Assembly: GCF_030817195.1 (NCBI RefSeq)
Contig: NZ_JAUSYZ010000001.1
Span: forward strand, 806,001-870,000
DNA: 64,000 bases
From: Arthrobacter globiformis
Lineage (GTDB): Bacteria > Actinomycetota > Actinomycetes > Actinomycetales > Micrococcaceae
Reading direction: 5' to 3'
Shown here: positions 1 through 8,519 of the stretch, in pieces
Position numbering within the stretch: the first letter of the stretch is position 1
Layout of the letters: each line of letters opens with the position of its first letter
Program-made: the position numbers and the translations under genes
The notes under the pieces: model-generated
What the model was told of the DNA's origin: nothing
What the model saw: the letters and a program-made list of their open reading frames with translations, nothing else
Databases searched by the model: none

Positions 1-1
1 G

Positions 2-1099
2 ACGCCGGTTAAGACCCGCGTCCGGGCGGGCCGCCAGCCGGTGGTGCGGGTGGATGAAGGGTGCGAGCGGCCGGAGGTGCCGGCGGCAACCGCAGGTATG
101 CTCAGGGCGCTGGAGCGCGCCGAAGCGATCGTCGTGGCCGACTATGGACGCGGTCTTGCCGCCAACCAAGAGGTCCGCGACGTGCTCGCCGCCCGGGCGG
201 GCCACATCCCAATTGTGTGGGACCCGCATCCTGCCGGCGCAGTTCCGGTGGCCGGGGTGGCGGTGGTGACCCCGAACCTGTCCGAGGCTGCCAAGGCCGC
301 GGGGACGGGGACCGGAACGCCAGCGTCGATTGCCGCCGTCGGCACTGCCCTGATGGACCGCTGGCAGAGCCAGGCGGTCCTCGTGACCATGGGCGAGCAG
401 GGAGGCATCCTGCTGTCACAGCAGGACTCTTTACCCGTGAGCATCCCGGCTCCTCCCACGGAGGTCACCGACCCCTGCGGCGCCGGGGACAGGCTCGCGG
501 CCAGCCTGGCCGTCCACTTGGCGGAGGGCCGCAGCCTGAGTGACGCCGCCGGACTGGCCATCAAGGAAGCCGCCGCCTTCCTCGGCGCCGGCGGGGTTGC
601 TTCTCTGCCGGACCGCCACAGGCCGGTCTGGCACCACAGCCGTGAGGAAGACGCCCTCGGCCTTGCCCGGCGGGTGCGCGCCAACGGAGGAACCGTGGTG
701 GCCACCGGAGGCTGCTTCGACCTGCTGCACGCCGGCCATGCCCGCACGCTTGCAGCTGCCAGGGATCTTGGCGACTGCCTGATCGTGTGCTTGAACTCTG
801 ACGAGTCGGTGCGCCGGATCAAGGGCGAGCAGCGGCCCATTGTGAGCCAGCAGGACCGGGCGGAACTCCTCCTGGCACTCGAGTGCGTGGACGCCGTCCT
901 GGTCTTCGGGGAGGACACTCCGGAGGCCTGCCTGGAATTGCTCCGGCCGGACGTCTGGGTGAAGGGCGGCGATTATCGTGCGTCGGACCTGCCCGAGGCC
1001 GGGCTGGTCGAGAGCTGGGGAGGGCGCTGCGTTACGGTGCCGTTCCACCAAGCCCGGTCCACGTCCGTCCTCGCAGACGCCCTGGCGAAGGTCAGCTGA
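2..1099 (+). CDS. HldE-type sugar kinase/nucleotidylyltransferase (5' partial)
   Basis: The reading frame is open from base 2, and residues before the first internal GTG (TPVKTRVRAG then VVRVDEG) match the kinase part of HldE, so the gene starts outside the window. What remains is the C-terminal half of a PfkB/ribokinase domain with its DPCGAGD anion-hole and catalytic-Asp motif, then a cytidylyltransferase-type domain with the HxGH signature (GGCFDLLHAGHA) and a VKGGDY motif. By family, the kinase phosphorylates a heptose phosphate at C1 and the second domain adds a nucleotide to give an NDP-heptose-like sugar in the cytosol. A second, complete paralogue lies at 4761-6362. Substrate and nucleotide are inferred; other heptose or related sugars are possible. 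Confidence 0.88.
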   Translation, partial: TPVKTRVRAGRQPVVRVDEGCERPEVPAATAGMLRALERAEAIVVADYGRGLAANQEVRDVLAARAGHIPIVWDPHPAGAVPVAGVAVVTPNLSEAAKAAGTGTGTPASIAAVGTALMDRWQSQAVLVTMGEQGGILLSQQDSLPVSIPAPPTEVTDPCGAGDRLAASLAVHLAEGRSLSDAAGLAIKEAAAFLGAGGVASLPDRHRPVWHHSREEDALGLARRVRANGGTVVATGGCFDLLHAGHARTLAAARDLGDCLIVCLNSDESVRRIKGEQRPIVSQQDRAELLLALECVDAVLVFGEDTPEACLELLRPDVWVKGGDYRASDLPEAGLVESWGGRCVTVPFHQARSTSVLADALAKVS

Positions 1100-1142
1100 A
1101 CTGCACCGCAATCCTGAATTAGTCCCAAGCGAAAGGAACACC

Positions 1143-1846
1143 ATGACTGAATCGACTTTCCGGCCCGGCCGGGTCCTGGTAACCGGCGGTGCCTCCGGAC
1201 TGGGGGCCGCCGTCGTCGATGCCGTGCTGAAAGCCGGGGGAACCCCGGTGGTGCTGGACCGGGACATCCGGAACGTCGCCGCGGCGAAGGCGTTTGAGGT
1301 GGACGTCGCCGACCGCGTCGCCGTGACCGAGGCTGTCCGGCAGGCAGCCGAGACGCTGGACGGGCTGGATGCCGTGGTCACCGCGGCGGGCATCGACCGG
1401 TGCGGCAAGCTGGAGGACGTGGCCGCGGAGGAATGGGAACGCGTCATCGGCGTCAACCTGATGGGCACGGTGTCGGTCGTGCGGGCGGCCCTTCCCTACC
1501 TCAAGGAGTCCCGCGGGGGCGGGTGGTCACCATCGCGTCCACGCTGGGCAAACGGGCACTGCCGGAGGCAACCGCCTACTGCGCGTCAAAATTCGGGGTG
1601 GTGGGCTTCAGCCATGCGCTGGCGGCCGAGACGGGCGGCGAGATTGGCGTGACCACCATGATTCCCGGCGGCATGAAGACGCGCTTCTTCGACGACCGGG
1701 CCGAGCAGTACAAACCGCAGGACGACTCACGCCTGAACGACCCCGGCAACGTGGCCCAGGCCATCCTGTTCGCGCTGTCCCAGCCCACCGGCTGCGAGGT
1801 CCGCGAAATGCTTATCTGCCATGAGGAAGAGGGCTCGTGGCCGTGA
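1143..1846 (+). pseudogene. SDR oxidoreductase, frameshifted
   Basis: A short-chain dehydrogenase begins at ATG 1143 behind GAAAGGA. Its first part carries the Rossmann glycine motif TGGASGLG and the structural VTAAG motif; the C-terminal part (IASTLGKRAL, catalytic YCASK, then PGGMKT) continues in another frame to the stop at 1844-1846. The join falls at a run of five G at 1515-1519: one more G restores a continuous protein of about 234 residues ending in CHEEEGSWP. Both halves keep all catalytic motifs. It sits 43 bases after the HldE-like gene and probably belongs to the same operon, perhaps oxidising, reducing or epimerising the sugar. It overlaps the end of the convergent GT9 gene by 35 bases. 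Either a sequencing error or a recently inactivated gene. Confidence 0.85.
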
Positions 1847-3068
1847 GCTGGAGAACATCCTCGTAAACCTCTGAGGGTTCGACGGCCTTCACGGTGGACT
1901 CGTCATGCGGGCACCGGGGGGCCGTCCACCCGACCTGGGTGACGTCCACGCCGCACACTTCGCAGCGCGTGGCCCAGCCGAGGTGGATTCTGTGCATGCT
2001 GCGTCCCAGCGGCGCGGCGTTGATGGCATTGCCCGCCCAGAAGATACCCACGGTGGGTGTGCCCAAGGCCTGGGCGAGGTGGCGTGGCCCGCTGTCGTTC
2101 GCCACCACGACGGCGCTGCCGGCCAGCAGCGCTGCGAGCTCGCCGAGGCTGAGTTTGCCTGCGAGTGACTCAACGGCCGGGCGGACGTCCTGAGACTGCC
2201 CTCTGCCGATCTGCCCTGTCCCGGATTGCCCAGTCCCGGACTGTGCTGTGCCGGACGGCTCGGCGGCGAGCTCCACCACAGTCTCGGCCAGTTCCTTTTC
2301 ACTGCTGTCGCCGACCACATATACCCGGAAGCCGTCGTCGGCGGCCTTCCGGGCCACCGCGGCGAAGCGTTCCGCCGGCCAGCGCCGGCGCTCATCGGAG
2401 GCGCCCGGATGGATCACGAGCACCCGGTGGTTCCCGGGCGCGCCGTTGCCATGCCCCGGCCCGCCGTTTCCCAGCAGCTCCTGCTCAAGCTGCCGGCGAA
2501 ACTCCGGGAGCGCCTGGAGCCTGGCCTCCAGCTCACCGGGAGGGGCACCGGCGAATCCCGCCACCTCGAGCGCCCGGAGCGGCTCATGCTGGTAATACAG
2601 GTAGGGCACAGTCCGCTCCAGCCGAGCGGCATCCGCAGTCCTGGTGCCCACGGTGTGGCGGGCGCCGAGGCGGAGCAGGAACGGATTGGAGTACCGGCCC
2701 CCGCCGTGCAGCTGGACGGCCAGGTCAAAGTTCCTGGCGCGCATCCCGGCAAAGAACCGCTCCAGTTCGTCGTCGTCTTCCGGCCCGGGGCGGACCCCTT
2801 CGGAAAACGGCAGAATCACCGTCTCATCCACCGGTCCCACGGTCTGGGACAGCAGTTCAGCATGGACCGGCGTGCCCAGCAGTGTGACGCTGGCGTCCGG
2901 ATATGCGGCCTTCAACGCTGCCACCGCCGGTAGGGCAAACATCAGGTCACCCAGGCCGCCGCCACGGAGGACGGCGATGCGGGAGATACCGCTGAAGGCT
3001 TCCAAAACGGGGCCAATTCCCTGCCCGGTAATGTGTGCTCCGCCGAAGTCGGCGTTGAAGAGTTCCAT
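1812..3068 (-). CDS. Glycosyltransferase family 9 (heptosyltransferase-like)
   Basis: Predicted cytosolic or membrane-associated GT-B glycosyltransferase of 418 residues. The N-terminal domain has the GT9 motif RGGGLGDLMFALPA; the C-terminal domain has NDSGPRHLAQALG followed by PTVGIFW, the donor-binding region that in the family contacts ADP-heptose. A CxxC pair near the C terminus (CEVC) with a later Cys-Pro-His could bind a metal. ATG 3068 is chosen because the protein motifs start soon after it; an in-frame upstream extension to 3137 has no family signature. Residues near 270-290 form four pentapeptide repeats (SGTGQ type, bases 2196-2255) in a probable loop. It lies between two HldE-like genes, so an NDP-heptose donor is a reasonable inference; the acceptor is unknown. 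Confidence 0.85.
   Translation of the reverse strand: MELFNADFGGAHITGQGIGPVLEAFSGISRIAVLRGGGLGDLMFALPAVAALKAAYPDASVTLLGTPVHAELLSQTVGPVDETVILPFSEGVRPGPEDDDELERFFAGMRARNFDLAVQLHGGGRYSNPFLLRLGARHTVGTRTADAARLERTVPYLYYQHEPLRALEVAGFAGAPPGELEARLQALPEFRRQLEQELLGNGGPGHGNGAPGNHRVLVIHPGASDERRRWPAERFAAVARKAADDGFRVYVVGDSSEKELAETVVELAAEPSGTAQSGTGQSGTGQIGRGQSQDVRPAVESLAGKLSLGELAALLAGSAVVVANDSGPRHLAQALGTPTVGIFWAGNAINAAPLGRSMHRIHLGWATRCEVCGVDVTQVGWTAPRCPHDESTVKAVEPSEVYEDVLQLTATSPLPHGR
2196..2255 (-). repeat. 15-nt tandem repeat x4 inside GT9 gene
   Basis: Four consecutive 15-base units (2196-2210, 2211-2225, 2226-2240, 2241-2255) encode SGTAQ, SGTGQ, SGTGQ and IGRGQ on the minus strand. They keep the frame and lie between the two GT-B domains. 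Confidence 0.85.
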
Positions 3069-3247
3069 GGTGTCAGCCCTCTCGGCTCCGGATCGTTCAG
3101 GTCGGGATGGGTTCAGTGGAGCCACCATACGGTGCATCGGCCCTGTATTGCCAGCTCAACGGGATCGGCCCGCCGGCTCTGAAAACTTGGCCCGCCTGCT
3201 CAGTGGGACCCTGCCCGCCGGCTCGAAAAACTCCTGCTGCCGACGCG

Positions 3248-3261
3248 TGTAAACGCTTCGG
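3248..3261. promoter_or_regulatory. Possible LacI-type operator half-match
   Basis: The bases TGTAAACGCTTCGG lie 85 bases before the aldehyde dehydrogenase start. The first eleven are identical to the operator at 47651-47664, but the right half is not palindromic. Weak evidence for control of the ALDH-HldE operon by a LacI-family protein. Confidence 0.3.
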
Positions 3262-3345
3262 CGCCGGGGTACGGATCACCTCAGAGAGGGCGGGAACGGT
3301 CGCCCGAAACACAGAGCAGCATGCCCATCCCCAGTGAGGAGCCAC

Positions 3346-4764
3346 ATGCAATCGACCATCACCAGCGAGCTGGCCAATGCCGAAGACATGCTCACCATCC
3401 TGAACCCGCGAACCGGGGAAACCGTCGGCAGTCTTTCCGTTGCCGGAGCAGATGATGTGGCGGGAGCCGTGGCGGCTGCCCGCGCTGCCCAGCCCGGCTG
3501 GGCGGCCACGCCTGCGGGGGAGCGTGGCAAGCTGCTGCGCGAGGCAGCCCGGGCACTGGACGCGGCCGCCTCCGGGCTTGCGGAACTGAACGCGCAGGAG
3601 ACCGGCCGTCCGCTGGATGAGGCCCTTGCCGGCATTGCCGCCGGCGTTTCCACGCTGGAGCAGTACGCGGAACTTGGGCCCGTACACCGGGGGCACAGCC
3701 TGCGCGGCAACGCGCTGGCAGCTGATTACACCGTCGCCGAGCCCCGCGGCGTGACAGTCCTCCTGACCCCGTGGAACGATCCCGTCGCCGTGGCCTGCGG
3801 ACTCATCGGGGCCGCCCTTGTCACCGGGAACACTGCCATTCATAAACCGAGCGAGCGGTGCCCGCACTTGGGAAAGCTGCTGGGGGAGGTACTGGCGCCG
3901 GTATTTCCGCCCAACGTGCTGGTCACGCTTACCGGAGGGGCCGACGTCGGGATCCTCCTGACCCAGCAGCCTGACGTCGACATGTTCGCCCACGTCGGAT
4001 CCAGCGCGACCGGTGACCGGATAGCGCGGGCGGCGGTGCTGACGGGTGCCTATGTCATCAGGGAAAACGGCGGAAACGACCCGCTGCTGGTGGACGCGGA
4101 CGTGGACCCCGGCTGGGCCGCGGAGCAGGCGGCGATCGGGGCGTTCAGCAACAGCGGACAGATCTGCACCTCGGTGGAGCGGATCTACGTCCACCGGTCC
4201 ATCGCCGAACCGTTTTGCCAGGCGCTCGCCGGGCAGGCCCGGGACCGCAACACGGAACATCCACTCGCGCCGCTCGTGGATACCCGGATGCGGGACACGG
4301 TCCACCGGCACGTTGCCGAGGCGCTGCAGCTGGGCGCGCGGGCCATCGAAGGCGGCACGGTCCCGGACGGGCCCGGAGCCTTCTACCCGGCCACGGTCCT
4401 GGTGGACTGCGCCGACACAATGGACGTCATGGCCGAGGAGACATTCGGCCCTGTTGCTCCCGTGCGCGTGGTGGACAGCTTCGAGGAAGGGCTGGCCCTC
4501 GCCGCGGCCTGCCGGTACGGACTTGCCGCCACCGTTCTGACCGGCACCATCGCCCACGCCCAGCAGGCCGTTGCCGTGCTGCCGGTGGGGACCGTCAAGG
4601 TCAACGAGGTGTTCGGTGGTGCACCAGGCGGGGCCGCCCAGCCGCGGGGCGCAAGCGGGCACGGGTTTGGCTACGGCCCCGAACTCCTGGACGAATTCAC
4701 CCGGGTCAAGGTGGTGCACATCGCTGCGCCGCCTGCCCGTGAAACCGACGGGGCAGCGTCGTGA
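3346..4764 (+). CDS. NAD(P)-dependent aldehyde dehydrogenase
   Basis: A 472-residue protein of the ALDH superfamily that oxidises an aldehyde to the acid. Visible motifs are the PWNDP region at about 142, the cofactor-binding GSSATGDRIA stretch, the general-base Glu in RENGGNDP at about 245, and the catalytic Cys in SNSGQICTS at about 279. ATG 3346 follows GAGGAG with good spacing; a GTG at 3334 would put the start before the ribosome site. The stop overlaps the GTG of the next gene (GTGA), so it is translationally coupled to the complete HldE enzyme. This points to a sugar-derived or glycolaldehyde-type substrate, which the sequence cannot specify. Divergent from the GT9 gene across a 277-base gap. 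Confidence 0.88.
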   Translation: MQSTITSELANAEDMLTILNPRTGETVGSLSVAGADDVAGAVAAARAAQPGWAATPAGERGKLLREAARALDAAASGLAELNAQETGRPLDEALAGIAAGVSTLEQYAELGPVHRGHSLRGNALAADYTVAEPRGVTVLLTPWNDPVAVACGLIGAALVTGNTAIHKPSERCPHLGKLLGEVLAPVFPPNVLVTLTGGADVGILLTQQPDVDMFAHVGSSATGDRIARAAVLTGAYVIRENGGNDPLLVDADVDPGWAAEQAAIGAFSNSGQICTSVERIYVHRSIAEPFCQALAGQARDRNTEHPLAPLVDTRMRDTVHRHVAEALQLGARAIEGGTVPDGPGAFYPATVLVDCADTMDVMAEETFGPVAPVRVVDSFEEGLALAAACRYGLAATVLTGTIAHAQQAVAVLPVGTVKVNEVFGGAPGGAAQPRGASGHGFGYGPELLDEFTRVKVVHIAAPPARETDGAAS

Positions 4765-6362
4765 CGGCCGCAGCACCCGGTGCCGGAGGACTCGCGGGGG
4801 ACGACGGCGGGCGGCAGCGTTCCGAACCAGTGCGTTCCGAACCAATGCTTTCCGAACCAGTGCTTTCCGAACAGCGCGGCCTTGCCGCGTGGCTTCCCCG
4901 GAGGCTGGCCCAGGAGCAGCCGGCCATCACCGTGGTGGGCGACTTCATGCTCGACGGCTGGTGGACCGGCTCGATCGACAGGATGTGCCGCGAGGCCCCC
5001 GCTCCCGTGGTGGACATCGCCCGCCGTGACTTTGCTCCCGGCGGCGCGGCCAACACCGCCATGAACCTGGCTGCCCTCGGCGCCCGGGTCAGCGTGGCCG
5101 GCATCATCGGGGCGGACGACGCCGGCGCGGAACTTAGGCGCCAGCTGACCGCCGCCGGGGTGGACACCACGCTGCTCGCCGAGCACCCGGACATGGTCAC
5201 CACCACCAAGGTCCGGATCAGCAGCGGCGGCCAGGTCCTGCTGCGCTTCGACGATTCGGCGAAGGCTGTCCCGGCCGAGGCCTTGGCGACGTTCGAAGCG
5301 GCGGTGCCCACCGCCGTCGGACGCCAGAACGCGGTGGTGATCTGCGACTACGGAACGGGAGTCCTCGCGGAACCGGTGCGTAGCCGGCTCATCGGGACCC
5401 TTGCCCGCCGTGGGCGGGACACACTTGTGGTGGTGGACGCGCACGATCCCCGTCCGTGGGCAGGACTTGAACCGGACCTGGTCACGCCCAACGCGCAGGA
5501 GGCGGCCAGGATGCTGGACCTTCGGCTGGGCAGCGGGCCCGAGCGTGCAGATGTAGTGACCGCGCACGGCGGCGAACTGCTGCAGGCGACGGGGGCACGC
5601 GCCGTCGTGGTCACGCTGGACCGGGACGGAACGGTCCTCATCCCGGCGGCCGGAAACCCGCACAGGACGTGGGCGAGGCCGGCTGCCGAGAAGCAGGCCT
5701 CCGGCGCGGGCGACACCTTCGTGGCGGCGCTGACTCTGGCGCGTGCCGCGTCGCTGCCGCTGACAGCCAGCCTCGACCTCGCACAGGCGGCGGCGGACGT
5801 GGTGGTCCACCATCCGGGGACGTCGGTCTGCGGCACGGACGAGCTGGGCCGTTACCTGGAAAGCTTCGCGGACACGGCCCTGGCGGCCGACGAACTGGAA
5901 CGGCACATCCGTGCCCACCGCAGCGACGGCCAGCGGGTGGTGCTGACCAACGGCTGTTTCGACGTCCTGCACCGCGGGCATACGCGCTACCTGAACCAGG
6001 CCAAGCAGCTCGGCGACATCCTGGTGGTGGCGCTCAACAGCGACGACTCCGTCCGGAAGCTCAAGGGGCCGGACCGTCCCATTAACAGCGTGGCGGACCG
6101 GGCAGCCGTGATCGCCGCCCTGAGCTGCGTGGATTACGTCACCGTCTTCGACACCCCGACGCCGATTCCCCTGATCGAACAGCTGCGGCCGGAAATCTAT
6201 GCCAAGGGCGGGGACTACACGCCGGAGATGCTGGCCGAAACCGAAGCCGTGGAGGCCTACGGCGGCACGGTGACCATCCTCGACTACGTGGCCGAGCGCT
6301 CCACGACGGCCATGGTCCAGCGCATCCGCAACGGCGGGGGAGCGCCCGTGCCGGAGGCGTAG
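4761..6362 (+). CDS. hldE: Bifunctional heptose-7-P kinase / heptose-1-P nucleotidylyltransferase (HldE-like)
   Basis: Complete two-domain enzyme of 533 residues. After a low-complexity N terminus of about 45 residues, a PfkB kinase domain runs from TVVGDFMLDGWW through GGAANTAMNLAALG and VICDYGTG to the catalytic SGAGDTF near 317; a nucleotidylyltransferase domain follows from about 392 with TNGCFDVLHRGH, LNSDDSVRKLKG and YAKGGDY. In E. coli the same fusion makes ADP-L-glycero-D-manno-heptose for LPS; an actinobacterium has no LPS, so the product here probably feeds another glycoconjugate. GTG 4761 overlaps the ALDH stop. The N terminus carries SEPVR/SEPML/SEPVL repeats from a 15-nt tandem repeat and is absent from the family core; a later start inside it cannot be excluded. 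Confidence 0.88.
   Translation: MTAAAPGAGGLAGDDGGRQRSEPVRSEPMLSEPVLSEQRGLAAWLPRRLAQEQPAITVVGDFMLDGWWTGSIDRMCREAPAPVVDIARRDFAPGGAANTAMNLAALGARVSVAGIIGADDAGAELRRQLTAAGVDTTLLAEHPDMVTTTKVRISSGGQVLLRFDDSAKAVPAEALATFEAAVPTAVGRQNAVVICDYGTGVLAEPVRSRLIGTLARRGRDTLVVVDAHDPRPWAGLEPDLVTPNAQEAARMLDLRLGSGPERADVVTAHGGELLQATGARAVVVTLDRDGTVLIPAAGNPHRTWARPAAEKQASGAGDTFVAALTLARAASLPLTASLDLAQAAADVVVHHPGTSVCGTDELGRYLESFADTALAADELERHIRAHRSDGQRVVLTNGCFDVLHRGHTRYLNQAKQLGDILVVALNSDDSVRKLKGPDRPINSVADRAAVIAALSCVDYVTVFDTPTPIPLIEQLRPEIYAKGGDYTPEMLAETEAVEAYGGTVTILDYVAERSTTAMVQRIRNGGGAPVPEA
4818..4874 (+). repeat. 15-nt tandem repeat at the start of the HldE-like gene
   Basis: Three full units and one partial unit of the type CGTTCCGAACCAGTG (4818-4832, 4833-4847, 4848-4862, 4863-4874) encode RSEPV-like pentapeptides ahead of the kinase fold. 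Confidence 0.85.
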
Positions 6363-6370
6363 AGCTCGCT

Positions 6371-6430
6371 GGGCTGGCCTGTCGCCCGCTGAACGAGCCT
6401 GTCGCCCGCTGATCGAGCCTGTCGAGATCT
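6371..6430. repeat. 20-nt tandem repeat, three units, intergenic
   Basis: Three 20-base units share the core CCTGTCG; units one and two share CCTGTCGCCCGCT and the third ends CCTGTCGAGATCT. It fills the gap after the HldE-like gene. The last unit (ATCGAGCCTGTCGAGAT) resembles the GAGCTTGTCGAAACC element at 9291-9350. Confidence 0.7.
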
Positions 6431-6484
6431 AGGGCAGCCCGCGGTCAACTAGGCTTGAAGCATGACGGAAGCGGCGGAGAACTG

Positions 6485-7465
6485 ATGGCACGGCGCATTA
6501 AGTCAGGCGGCAAATCCGGACCCAAAACCGCCACCAAATCCGGCGGCAGAAGAGGCACGGCAACGGCCTCCAACGTGCTGGAAGATGCCAGTCAGCCGCG
6601 TCCCGGGGGAGTCCGTGCAGATGGCCCCGTTGAGGGCATCTACTACATCGACACCGGCGACTGCGAGCTCATTGCCGACCAGGACAACTCCACCGGCTGG
6701 CTCCTGCGCATCAACGGTGTGATGAGCTCCCACATCGACCTTGCCGATCCGCTGTTCCTCGACTTCGAGTACATGCGCTGGATGTCCGCCCTGATCGAAT
6801 CCCGCTGGCCGACCGAGTCCAGGCCCAGGCTGCGGGGCCTGCACCTGGGCGGCGGGGCCTGCTCGCTGGCCCGCTACTTCCATGCTGCCTACCCGGACGC
6901 CCGGCAGGTGGTGGTGGAACTCGACGGGAAGCTTGCCGAGTACGTCCGCGGCTGGTTCGACCTGCCCAAGGCCCCGCTGCTGCGGCTGCGCGTCGGCGAG
7001 GCCCGCGCTGTGACGGAAACGCTCACCCCGGACACCCGCGACTTCATCATCAGGGACGTGTTCGCCGGCGCGGTTACCCCCTATCCGCTGACCACCGCTG
7101 AGTTCAACGCGCACGTGCGGCGGGTGCTGGCGCCCGGCGGTATTTACGTGGTGAATTCGGGCGACGGCCCGGACCTGAAAAACGCCCGTGAGGAGGCGGC
7201 CACCATCGCGGCGGCGTTCGGGCACACCATCATCATCGCCGACCCGGCCATGCTGAAGGGACGCCGGTACGGCAACATGGTGATGGCCGGCAGCGACCAG
7301 CCGTTCGAGGACGATCCGCAACTCGCGCGGCGGCTCCTGGGCGGGGCGGTACCCGCTCACATCTGGGACGATGCCAAGGTCCGGGCCTTCGCCGCCGGAG
7401 CCCAGGTGCGCCACGATCCCCGGCCTCCCGCCGAGCCTGCGCCTCAGCGTTTAGCCGGCGGCTGA
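6485..7465 (+). CDS. Spermidine-synthase-like Rossmann protein
   Basis: A 326-residue protein related to the spermidine synthase/methyltransferase-like family. A basic Ser/Gly/Lys-rich N terminus of about 45 residues precedes a beta-rich segment (GIYYIDTGDCEL) and a Rossmann fold with the SAM-type loop HLGGGACSLARYF, the acidic strand-end VVELDGKL, and RDVFAGAV where true aminopropyltransferases have a catalytic Asp motif. That site is not clearly conserved, so polyamine synthesis is doubtful. ATG 6485 is preferred over TTG 6455 because GCGGAG lies six bases upstream. A seven-codon frame at 6462-6485 ends in TGATG overlapping this start. The gene converges on the LysR gene with a 22-base overlap. 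Confidence 0.78.
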   Translation: MARRIKSGGKSGPKTATKSGGRRGTATASNVLEDASQPRPGGVRADGPVEGIYYIDTGDCELIADQDNSTGWLLRINGVMSSHIDLADPLFLDFEYMRWMSALIESRWPTESRPRLRGLHLGGGACSLARYFHAAYPDARQVVVELDGKLAEYVRGWFDLPKAPLLRLRVGEARAVTETLTPDTRDFIIRDVFAGAVTPYPLTTAEFNAHVRRVLAPGGIYVVNSGDGPDLKNAREEAATIAAAFGHTIIIADPAMLKGRRYGNMVMAGSDQPFEDDPQLARRLLGGAVPAHIWDDAKVRAFAAGAQVRHDPRPPAEPAPQRLAGG

Positions 7466-8427
7466 GCCGCCGCGTCCCCGCCTTTGCCGCCGCGTCCCTG
7501 CCCGAGCAGCCACTCCCGGTGCGCCGTGGTCTGTTCGCGCAGGGCCGTCACCACTGCGGCGACGGCCGGCCGGCGCATCGAGTCGGGCCGCAGGACCATC
7601 CAGTAGGGCAGCCGTTCTGCGATGTTCCCGGGCAGCAGGCGCACCAGGTCCTCGTGCCGGTCGGCCATGAAACAGGGCAGGAATCCCACCCCGGCGCCAG
7701 CCCGGGTTGCCTCGACGTGCACGAACACGTTGGTGGAGCTCACGCCCTCGCGCATCGCCGGCACCAGCCGGCGCGGTGCGTCAAGATCGTCCACCTGCAG
7801 CATCGAATCCACGAAGTACACGAGCGGATGGGCGGTCAGGGCCTCCACCGAGTCCGGCATGCCGTTGGCCTCGATGTACGAGCGGGACGCGTACATCCCG
7901 AGCTCGTACTCGCCCAGCCGGAACGCCTCGGCCCGGTGCACCTGCGGCTCGCCGACCACCACCTCGATGTCCAGTCCCGAGCGTTGCTGCAGGGCCCGGC
8001 GCGTGACGGTGACGATCTCGACGCTGAGCCCCGGGTGATCCCTCCTTAGCCGGGCCACGGCCGGAGCGGCGATGTACGCGCTGAAACCGTCGGTCGCCGT
8101 CATGCGTACGACGCCGGTAATCGGGTCAGGCGCGTGGCCTGACGGTCCCAGCGCACGCACCGCCGTCTCCACCTGCTCAGCCACCAGCACGGCCTGGGCG
8201 CCGAGCTCAGTCAGCTCCCAACCTCCGGACGCCCGAGCCAGTACACGGCCGCCCAGGGCCTTTTCCAGTGCGGCAATCCGGCGCGAAACGGTGGTGTGGT
8301 TCAGGCCCAGGACCTGGGCCGCCGTCGTGAACTTCGCCGAGCGTGAGACGGCGAGCAGCACCAGCAGGTCGTCCGGGTTGGCATCCATATCTGCAATTTT
8401 GCACGAATCCAGTGCCTGATTAGTCAT
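7444..8427 (-). CDS. LysR-family transcriptional regulator
   Basis: A 327-residue LysR-type regulator. An N-terminal winged helix-turn-helix (about residues 14-75, with KFTTAAQVLGLNHTTVSRRI) is followed by a periplasmic-binding-protein-like effector domain (from about 100, VRMTATDGFSAYIAAP). ATG 8427 has AGAAGGA upstream; an inner ATG at 8388 is also possible, while extension to 8529 would run into the divergent gene. It is divergent from the SDR at 8520 with a 92-base gap, the usual arrangement for a LysR protein controlling its neighbour. The likely effector is a hydroxy acid or ketone connected with that SDR, but this is only inferred from position. Confidence 0.87.
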   Translation of the reverse strand: MTNQALDSCKIADMDANPDDLLVLLAVSRSAKFTTAAQVLGLNHTTVSRRIAALEKALGGRVLARASGGWELTELGAQAVLVAEQVETAVRALGPSGHAPDPITGVVRMTATDGFSAYIAAPAVARLRRDHPGLSVEIVTVTRRALQQRSGLDIEVVVGEPQVHRAEAFRLGEYELGMYASRSYIEANGMPDSVEALTAHPLVYFVDSMLQVDDLDAPRRLVPAMREGVSSTNVFVHVEATRAGAGVGFLPCFMADRHEDLVRLLPGNIAERLPYWMVLRPDSMRRPAVAAVVTALREQTTAHREWLLGQGRGGKGGDAAAQPPAKR

Positions 8428-8475
8428 TGAACCGCGTTCCTTCTGCAGGAATACTCGGGTGAATCGGAAGTGCTG

Positions 8476-8491
8476 CACGTGGCGGCACGTG
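8476..8491. promoter_or_regulatory. Twin CACGTG palindromes in LysR/SDR intergenic region
   Basis: CACGTG occurs at 8476-8481 and again at 8486-8491, exactly one helical turn apart, with a third partial ACGTGG just downstream, 29-44 bases before the SDR GTG start. The position fits an operator for the divergent LysR regulator. Confidence 0.45.
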
Positions 8492-8519
8492 TCAACGTGG
8501 ACACTTTGAGGAGCAGACT

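Noticed and set aside
3097..4845. 582-codon minus-strand frame opposite the aldehyde dehydrogenase
   Set aside because: The plus-strand ALDH has all catalytic motifs; this frame has low-complexity composition only.
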